NCBI GenBank assembly: GCA_030765055.1
Contig: CM060947.1
Span: 58,802,735 to 58,866,734 of the forward strand
Origin: Mantis religiosa
Lineage: Eukaryota > Arthropoda > Insecta > Mantodea > Mantidae
DNA length: 64,000 nucleotides
Direction of reading: 5' to 3'
How positions within the stretch are numbered: position 1 is the first letter of the stretch; the number at the start of each line of letters is the position of its first letter. A program made the translations under genes and the position numbers. This document shows positions 57,187-64,000 of the stretch, piece by piece. The notes below the pieces were generated by a model. It searched no databases. It saw only the letters and a list, made by a program, of their open reading frames with translations, and was not told where the DNA came from.

Positions 57187-57605
57187 TGGCAGAGTCTACC
57201 GCCAATTCTTCGCGGAAGCATCGCAAGGGAAATCCTTTACAAAGTGGCGAAAAGAGAATTGTGTCGCATGTGTTTAATGCATTCACAGAGAAGAATCCGA
57301 CTTTGTCAGTGAGATAAGTCGAACATCTGTGCTCTGAACTTACAGGTGTGTTAGATGCGTAGGAACATCGCGACATGAAATTGAGACAACAGGAAAACTT
57401 ATCACTCCAGGGGAGATTTTGTTATGTGGCGAACACGTTATTTAAGGACAATCAGATTGTATTGGGATACAAATCGGAAAAAATACTACCTTGACGAGAC
57501 TTGGCTGAATGAAGGAATCACAAGTATGGCGTGACTGGACTTTAAGACTGAAAGACAAGCATTTTTGGAAGGTATGTGTGCTGGTTTAAAAAATTCCAGT
57601 GGTTG
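57187..57605 (+). pseudogene. DDE transposase-like pseudogene (DETWxNEG family)
   Basis: From ATG at 57187 the frame reads KGNPLQSGEKRIVSHVFNAF and TEKNPTLSV, then a TGA. Further pieces in shifted frames give KKYYLDETWLNEGITS and FKTERQAFLEGMCAGLKNSS. The order (N-terminal helix-turn-helix region, then YLDETWxNEG, then RQAFLEGxxAGLKxxSG) matches a DDE-type arthropod protein family that I know only as uncharacterised, transposon-related. Parts between the blocks are deleted. It is dead. Confidence 0.5.
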
Positions 57606-58382
57606 TTTCAGTTTCATTGCTCTGTCATTTAATGTCAACTTGCTCAGTTTTATTATAAACTTCATTATTTTTGCATACCTTCATATTCTTATTTGAATGA
57701 TCTTATCTATCTTCCTGGCAATTATTATGACGTTTACTGCAGGTTTAAATGTGACGGGAAGGATCCGCCTATGGCCCATGGCCCGAAAGCATTGGCCAAT
57801 TAGGATGAGGGGGAAGGTAGTTGCACGCGGAGTGATGCATGTCATCGGGGCAAGGTTATATGAAACAGAGAAGTTAGGATATGGCATCTGAGAAATCATT
57901 TGGTTAGGTTTCAACACCCATATACCGTATTAAGTGAAAGTTGAGCAGCAGGAAGAAAGGTGGCATTCCTCGATCACTGATTCTCTCTAGCCACTGCTCC
58001 AGTGTTGTATCTCCTATTTTCCACTCTTAATGTGTATTTCATAAACAGTATAAATATGCACATAACTCATTCAAGCGCAGAGATTATTTTGTTACTAATT
58101 TTCGTAAATACTTTCATTCAGGTTTGAGAAATGCCATTTTCCAAATACCTATATACTTTATTGTTCTTCCGATACATAGCACGGTAATATAACAAGGGCA
58201 ATAATACACAGAATAATTATACATGAAAAAGAGAATTGCTAAACTCTATAAGAAAACCTGACAGATTTACTCCTACTGCCACCTCAGGTATTTTGGTAAG
58301 GCTAGCTGCTCTGTGCTGTTCTGCGAATTACGTGTAGGACACTAAATAACACTCAGACTAGATATTTCTGAACAAAATACAT
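57606..58382. other. Unassigned spacer
   Basis: About 780 bp with no supported feature. Confidence 0.4.
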
Positions 58383-58455
58383 TGCCGAAACCCGGGATCG
58401 AACCAGGGACCTTTAGATCTTCTGTCTAACGCTCTCCCAACTGAGCTATTTCGGC
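58383..58455 (-). tRNA. tRNA-Phe(GAA) with A33
   Basis: A 73 nt tRNA-Phe: acceptor GCCGAAA/TTTCGGC, D arm TAGCTCAGTTGGGAGAGC and T arm CTGGTTCGATCCCGG. The anticodon loop is CAGAAGA, giving GAA, where eukaryotic tRNA-Phe normally has CTGAAGA. The universally conserved U33 is therefore A, which should disturb the anticodon U-turn. All other stems are intact. A T4 run follows on the minus strand. Confidence 0.9.
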
Positions 58456-58719
58456 TTGATCGATCGAAGTTGCTGGCACTGCGGATATCACTTAACATTT
58501 CTGAGCCCTTGCCAGTGGATATTCGTTAACACAATATTTTGCGAGATTGAGCGACGAATAGATCACCAATCTAAGATTCTCTCAACATACCCATATCTGC
58601 AGCATAATGCAAGGAGTGCTATGCTAGATATATCTCTATTTGCTTAACATTAAGGGATCCAAAAAGACCTGAAGCTTTCCTGGCGACAAGTTGTTTTCGG
58701 GAAGCAAGCCAGGTGAAAA

Positions 58720-58769
58720 GACGTTTAGAAATCGACCTTTCGGGAGTGTGTATCTCTGCCGTCTTCAGG
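58720..58769 (-). ncRNA. Hammerhead-like core, left arm
   Basis: The minus strand reads CTGAAGA, a helix-II region ending CTCCC, then GAAA, then a short arm ending ACGTC. ACGTC supplies a helix III strand and a permitted C at the cleavage site, but the partner strand here is GGTC. Helix I pairing is weak. Confidence 0.25.
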
Positions 58770-59058
58770 ATACTTATAAAATGTTATAACCACAAATGAA
58801 TCACTGGATATAACACAAATATAAACAAAGACAAAACACTAACAAAATTCGCATTACTGAACAAAAGACTGTTTTCAGTAAATTAAATGCCAGGTCAGGA
58901 GATGGCGTGAGTAAAGAAAATTAATTGGGTCAAAGACCGTAACTACTTAACTTGGTTATCAATCTGTATTGATATGTGCTTCTTAAGTCTACGGATTTCC
59001 ATTTTAAGGCCGATTTCCAAGAGGAGCTAAACTGAAATCCAGCATCACGATTAAGCGT

Positions 59059-59158
59059 GCTCCTCTCGTGGAAATGGCCAAAGTATCCTTGAGAAAATTG
59101 CAACAGTTACTGGGAGCGGAGAATTAAGGAGGCTTTGGCCATTTCCTCCGAGAGGAGC
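59059..59158 (+). repeat. 100 nt hairpin beside the left arm
   Basis: GCTCCTCTCG-GGAAATGGCCAAAG (from 59059) pairs with CTTTGGCCATTTCC-CGAGAGGAGC (to 59158), leaving about a 50 nt loop. The pairing is nearly perfect. Confidence 0.85.
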
Positions 59159-60089
59159 AAGCTGATACCGAAATTAAGGGGTGCAATGAGTGAAGATTAG
59201 TAATGGACTTCAAAGGGATAGTGTAGCTTTGTAACAACACGTGCAGGGACAGGTGGTTGAGTCGTGTAACAAAAGACACGGGAGAAACAGAATTCTAAAT
59301 GGGTAACACTTGACTTCGTTTGAAAAGAATTGTCCGGACCCTTAATAATGGCATAACCGAGACTAATAATCACAATGGACAAAATAGTCACAAAGAGTTT
59401 TGGGTGAATAAAGAGGGTTTCGAGAGGTGAAAGTGACACACACACGCAACTGTGTGGGAGAGGCAGTCCGTGGCTGGCGGCCGATTAAGATGGTCCTCTG
59501 CTTCTGTCTTGGGCGAAGGCAGACCAGAAGCGATGATTAAACATATCTGTTGGTTCATACGTGAATAACGAATTAAGTGTCATCGCGTACTAAACAGTCT
59601 ACATAGGGTAACACTAAACAGTGATATATCGGTAGCCCTTTAGTCGGCAACTTCGAGTTTGATGTGACGATAAAAAGAAGTAGTCGTTAAACCAGTTTGA
59701 AACGGGCATTCCAGTGTCATTAAAACTATCCTTACTCACATACATATCCACGCACACCCCGAGAGTACCTCATTGCTCTACCCTACGCTACACATCCTAT
59801 TTGCTACAACGCTTAATCGTGATGCTGGATTTCAGTTCAGTTCCTCTTAGAAACCGGCCTTTAAATGGAAATCCGTCAAATTAAGAAGCACATATCAATA
59901 CAGCTTGATAATCAAGTTAAGTAGTTACGTTTCTTCAACACAATTTTCTATACTAACGCCATCTCCTGACCTGGCATTTAATTTACTGAGAACAGTCTTT
60001 TGTTCAGTAATACGAATTTTGATATTGTTTTGTCTTTGTTTATATTTGTGTTATGTCCAGTGATACATTTGTGGTTATAACATTTAATA

Positions 60090-60150
60090 AATATCCTGAT
60101 GATGGGAGAGGAGCACACTCCCGAAACGTTCATATCTAATCATCTTTTCA
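60090..60150 (+). ncRNA. Hammerhead-like core, right arm
   Basis: The plus strand reads CTGATGA (60096-60102), one unpaired T, GGGAG...CTCCC (a perfect five-pair helix II) and GAAACGTT. The helix III return strand has decayed (CATCTTTT where the left arm has CGTCTTTT). Confidence 0.28.
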
Positions 60151-60185
60151 TCTGGCTTGCTTCCCATGAACAACTTGAGCATTAA

Positions 60186-60767
60186 GTGGTCAAATTCCAC
60201 TGGTTACTGCGCAAAGCCCAGTGCTATTCTGGAATGAGTTCATACAATATCTGTTTTAATAAATTGTCGGCATGTTTACCTTCAGGCAAACCTTTTCTCC
60301 CGTCTACACCATGCATACGACAAGAGATTTGAATTGTCACTCTTGTAACAAAGCCTTTTTCGATACCCAAAAAACCTTAGGTTGGACCGATACTACAAAA
60401 GTTACCTGTATTTAAGCGGAATATAGTAGACTGTAAAAGGTCATGCTGTCATAAACATTGTAGTGATGCAATTTTAGAGCCATACTGAGAATCCACTTTT
60501 TTCTAATCTTTTCACGTCTGCTTGTGAATACATCTGTTCCTTGTTGCTTCCGTCCTACCGTATTGCAAATAATTGCTCCACAAGTTGCTCCTCGTACTTA
60601 AATGTGATATTATGTAAGGAATGCAGAAATATCCAATGCATTTAGAAATGTTTCATAAAAAATAACGGGCCTAGTAATGTTGTCGGCCTTAGCTAACACT
60701 ATTATTATAAATTTGAAGCAAAGAACACCACTTGTGTCACGCAAACGAGTAGTTACATAAAATACCT
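60186..60767. other. Unassigned spacer
   Basis: About 580 bp with no supported feature. Confidence 0.4.
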
Positions 60768-60838
60768 TGCATCGGCGGGGAATCGAACCCGGGCCGCCCG
60801 CGTGGCAGGCGAGCATTCTACCACTGAACCACCGATGC
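60768..60838 (-). tRNA. tRNA-Gly(GCC), with a T-stem mismatch
   Basis: A 71 nt tRNA-Gly with acceptor GCATCGG/CCGATGC, A box GGTTCAGTGGTAGAATGC and an anticodon stem-loop giving GCC. The T stem reads CCGGG...CCCCG where the copy at 63938 has CCGGG...CCCGG, a single mismatch. Otherwise intact. Confidence 0.93.
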
Positions 60839-60919
60839 ACGGAGAAAGCCAGCAAAGCACTCTGGCCATTCCTGCAAATGACTTGTGTATCCCTTTTGAC
60901 TAACGTCTTTGAAAGTAGT

Positions 60920-62465
60920 ATTTGACCCCTACGTTTACTCGTCCTCATAATGTTGATGGTCCTTCTCAAAATAGTCTCCCCTCAATGCGATGCACTTGTC
61001 CCTGCGTTTCTGCCAGTCTTCAAAGACATGCTGGAAAACATTTTTTAGAGATCCTTCAAAATTGCCTCCGCAGCCTTCAACACTGCTTCTGATGATGGAT
61101 AAAGACTCCCACGAAGGCGTTTCTTCAAGTTAGCGAATAGAAAAAGTTATATGAGGCAAAATCCGGACTATAAGGAGGGTAAGGGATGTACTTCACGTTA
61201 ATCTTTGCAAGATATTCACCAACAACATTGTCAATATGAGGCCACGCATTATTGTGGTGCATCAACCAGCCTGCTTCACGGAAATGTGGTCTTTTGCACC
61301 TGATATGGACTTGCGATGTTTTCAGTACATCCCTGAAGTATTTTCCAGTTACTGATGTGTGTGCAGGTACAACATGCTGATAAAACATCCCATGTATATC
61401 AAAGAATGAGATGACCATAACTTTCCCAGCAGAAGCAACCATTTTTTCTTTTTTTTTTGGAGGGGGGGGGTTGGTGATGAAGGAGATTTCCACACTGAGC
61501 TTTGCTGTTTGCTCTCAGGATCAAAATGATGTAGCCAAGTTTCATCAGTAGCGATTATGTTTGAAAGAAACTCCGGATCTTTTTCTCTACCATCTATAGT
61601 ATAGCAACGCAAAGGAAATCCCTGTAAGGAATGTGCTGTGGGACAAGGACAGTAGCAGAGAACGCTTGCTATACAAGGAGCAGACCGTTAAAAAAACATG
61701 CGCCCTATTCACTCTGTATATTAAAGCCGAGAAGATTCATTCACAAAAGTAGAAGCCGTCAGAATGTTTCTGAATGGTCTGTAACTGAACTGACATGGGG
61801 TGTCATAAATCTGTCCAGGGAGGATGTGGGGACCTTCGGCCACCCCCTTGCGTCTCGCTCCTCGGAGACTTTCTCTCCTGTTGAGGAGTATACTTTAACT
61901 GTATGCAAATGTCCTTCTGTTCGGCAGTCACAGTTTTGGAACCCATCGCACAAAAACACGTCTCATATGTAATGTTTCTGTCACCAACGTGTGGGTGGTA
62001 CCCAATGAAATGTTCAGTATTTCAAAAAGTGAACTTAAAGTAATTCGTAGATCCTCTCTCCCAATGGCAGTAGCAGTGTTGATGTTTTCTTTCGTAAGAG
62101 CAGTAACTGGAGCACCGGGTGCACCTTCCTTTTAAATTGATTATCTCACCTCTTTAAACATTTTAAACCACCTTCGAGCTGTGCTGTAGGGAAGAACAGA
62201 CTCTCTATTGGCCTCCTGTAACATTGTATAGGCCTCAACTGAAGATATGTTGAGACGAAAGCAGAATTTCAAAGCAGCATATTGTTCCTCGCATATTACC
62301 TCCATTGCAGCGGTAGGCGATACTGAACATGTCTGAACTTGCCTGGTTCTCATAGGTGGGAGTGTTTGGTTCACATTAAGCTAACAGAACATAAGAAGAT
62401 TGAATTTTATTACGAAAAATTATGACCGCAAAAAATTATGATCATTCTTTATTGAACAGCCCTCT
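60920..62465 (-). mobile_element. Mariner copy 3, left end lost, with a 0.3 kb insertion
   Basis: The right end (TTCTTTATTGAACAGCCCTC) is present. The left end begins inside the element (TTTGACCCCTACGTTTACTC), about 35 bp short of a terminus. An unrelated block (about 61587-61889) splits the transposase gene between the DPEFLSN and QLKL... regions. Same family as 4672 and 42406. Confidence 0.85.
61125..62374 (-). pseudogene. Mariner transposase, split and decayed
   Basis: The N-terminal part (62374-62141) reads MEVICEEQYAALKFCFRLNI, SSVEAYTMLQEANRESVLPY and STARRWFKMFK, intact until a stop. The C-terminal part (61612-61125) has NIIATDETWLHHFDPESK, in which the first aspartate is kept, then SPSSPTP and, after a frameshift at a G-rich run near 61460, FFDIHGMFYQHVV. 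The second catalytic position is N (HHNNAWPH); the third is kept (YSPDF). The inserted block and frame breaks make it inactive. Confidence 0.85.
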
Positions 62466-62610
62466 TAAGATGTAAATGAACGGGTTCGCAGAACAGCCCT
62501 TGTGTTAAAGTGGTTTGAGGGAGGATGTGTTATAATAAGAAAAGCTGAAAAACCTATACAATTTTGTTTTATGTGACAACATATAAAACGTTGAAAAGCG
62601 TAAACCCAGT
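62466..62610. other. Flank shared with 38640-38718
   Basis: ATTTTGTTTTATGTGACAAC and the following AAACG-TTGAAAAGCG-TAAA resemble the flank of the tRNA pseudogene at 38719. Confidence 0.5.
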
Positions 62611-62683
62611 GACCGTGTTGCCTAATGGATAAGGCGGTGAACTTCGTATCCGAAGATTGTCGGTTTGAGAGCTGTCACGGTCA
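62611..62683 (+). pseudogene. tRNA-Arg(TCG)-derived pseudogene
   Basis: The 73 nt segment has acceptor GACCGTG/CACGGTC and D-arm box CCTAATGGATAAGGCG preserved. The anticodon stem is broken (GTGAA against TCCGA) and the T loop is TTTGAGA. It is on the plus strand, opposite to the real tRNA-Arg genes. A TTTT run follows near 62694. Confidence 0.82.
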
Positions 62684-63937
62684 ATGAAAAGTATTTTCTC
62701 TCCAATTTCGCTTGTGCAGTTTGGTTATTCGGGACAAAACAGGGAATTTTTTTTTCTGTGTACGCATCGGTTACTGAATTTACTTTTTGGCTAACTATGA
62801 GTGTTATTAAGTTTCCTATTTACGATTAGAATACCTACTGGATGTGAGCTAATTAATTACTAAGCTCCCGCGAAAGCTCTTTGAAAAACAAGAGTAGAAA
62901 TTTAGAATTTGTTAACATCATGAATATTTTATTTGTTTTTTTATCTCTGAATATGGAGATTATTCAAGTATATATGGTCACTGTGTGGTATTGTACTGCT
63001 GCTGCCACGGGCCGCAGCCGGGTCCGTGGGCGGGAGAGGAAAGGGGACAGAGAGAGGCTCCGGAACGTTCTGCCCAGTGTTGCGGCCGGGAAAGTTCTCG
63101 GAAAGTCTGCAGCTTTCTAGAAACATTGGCTGGGGAGGTGCAAATACCTCGCAAGGTATTAGAGCGGCAGTTGTTTGTTGTTATTGCGACAGTCGATGTT
63201 TGAAGTGCACCTCAGTGGTTTCTTTCATTTGTTTTCCTGCAGCAAAACACCGAGTCAGCCTCGAAACAGCTGATTGTCAATTTAACGTCATTTTACTGCA
63301 GCAATAGTTGTTATAAATTTCTGCAAATCAGATTTCCGGATCTATGTAACTCTCGCAGTCACAATATTCTAAGATTACTCCAATTCCTGATTACATTTCT
63401 TCTGCGTTTCACGCGGACAACATTCTAGTGCGGTTATTGAAAGTTGTTTATTCAAAGGGAACGTCGTTCTGATGAATATCAGCGAATCAGACAAATGCGC
63501 TTATGATAAAGAATGGTAATGGCCCATTATCCTTAATGGTGTGAGATTGAGCTTGAATGCTGAATATGATACACTTGACTAAACTTCCGAGTTATGTAAT
63601 TTATGTCCTTTCAGAGGTCAATCTCTCTGACAAACTCTTTTCCTGTATTGCTGAAGGAGATCGCAAAACACAAATTTAAAAGAATGAAACATCAAACATC
63701 TACAAAAACCGCTTATGTATGATACGTGCTTTCCATGGAAAATGGATAGAAATTATGAGTTCTATTCCATAAGAAGTAATTAGGGCTTTTACAAATATGA
63801 ATTATGGGAGTTCGCAGAAATAGCTGCACACAAAACCTCTTAAATACTTCTTGAAAATACGTTGGACAAAAGTAATACCAGGTATAACTATTTACAAGGT
63901 GATTTATAAAAGTGGGAAGAGCACCTATTTCACATAT
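62684..63937. other. Unassigned region with a GC-rich patch
   Basis: The first about 190 bp is weakly shared with 38792-38960. A GC-rich patch at 63000-63130 (GCCGCAGCCGGGTCCGTGGG) has short ORFs in several frames but nothing I recognise. The rest is unassigned. Confidence 0.4.
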
Positions 63938-64000
63938 GCATCGGTGGTTCAGTGGTAGAATGCTCGCCTGCCACGCGGGCGGCCCGGGTTCGATTCCCGG
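63938..64000 (+). tRNA. tRNA-Gly(GCC), cut by window end
   Basis: The first 63 of about 71 nt of a tRNA-Gly: GCATCGGTGGTTCAGTGGTA, an anticodon arm giving GCC, and a complete T arm (CCGGGTTCGATTCCCGG). The 3' acceptor strand lies outside the window. It is inverted relative to the gene at 60768. Confidence 0.95.

Larger units (their letters stand above)
58656..60185 (+). mobile_element. Element with about 380 bp inverted arms
   Basis: The left arm (about 58688-59070) and the right arm (about 59806-60180) are inverted copies of each other, including AGATGGCGT..., TATTGATATGTGCTTCTTAA and GAAATCCAGCATCACGATTA. Between them lies about 735 bp without a protein-coding frame. Each arm carries a hammerhead-like core. 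It could be a foldback DNA transposon or a pair of inverted Penelope-type terminal repeats. Confidence 0.7.

Noticed and set aside
60610..60969. 119-codon ORF with HRWFSGRMLACHAGGPGSIP
   Set aside because: It is the tRNA-Gly gene read as protein plus random flank.
63000..63130. GC-rich patch as a CpG-island promoter
   Set aside because: Too short, and no adjacent gene supports it.

Overview
The window is animal nuclear DNA, most likely from an insect with a large, repeat-rich genome. I infer this from eukaryotic tRNA genes with internal A and B boxes, tRNA-derived SINEs, mariner and arthropod-type DDE transposases, a Jockey-like non-LTR retrotransposon, solo LTRs and long microsatellites. 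A cockroach or other polyneopteran would fit, but the species cannot be fixed from the sequence alone. I find no intact host protein-coding gene. The only long open frames belong to transposable elements.

Positions 1-30800 are dominated by a large tandem repeat. Units 2, 3 and 4 start near 10061, 15719 and 21759 and are 5.66, 6.04 and 5.86 kb long. Unit 1 (1-4670) is cut by the window start and unit 5 (27619-28771) stops early. A full unit reads: a 5' block with a short conserved antisense ORF, a short minisatellite, the 5' end of an LTR, a degraded tRNA-derived SINE, a 445-462 bp solo LTR, tRNA-Ser(AGA), tRNA-Arg(TCG) about 200 bp away on the same minus strand, and a 159 bp satellite made from a PIF/Harbinger transposase fragment. 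The array therefore repeats a two-tRNA cassette together with old mobile elements. Units 1 and 2 are separated by 4670-10060, which holds a deleted mariner, a Harbinger end, a MITE, SINEs, an unfilled copy of an LTR target site, a perfect 515 bp (TTA)n run and another solo LTR. The right edge of the array (28772-30795) is the 3' half of an LTR followed by a Harbinger element in the opposite orientation, carrying both a transposase remnant and a Myb/SANT-like ORF remnant.

Positions 30800-45649 are repeat-rich intergenic DNA: two SINEs, a GC-rich dispersed repeat, a 1300 bp Tc1/mariner element with long inverted ends, a TTAA-flanked Kolobok-like element, a LINE fragment, single tRNA-Arg and tRNA-Ser genes, and a full-length but dead mariner.

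Positions 45650-51001 are a complete Jockey-like retrotransposon with a 14 bp target duplication. It has an intact 653-residue ORF1 and an ORF2 (endonuclease plus reverse transcriptase) broken by one frameshift.

Positions 51002-64000 hold a SINE, transposase-like pseudogenes, a long-inverted-repeat element family whose arms carry a hammerhead-like core, a LINE nested inside one copy of that family, a third mariner copy, and tRNA-Arg, tRNA-Phe and two tRNA-Gly genes. The last tRNA-Gly runs off the window end.
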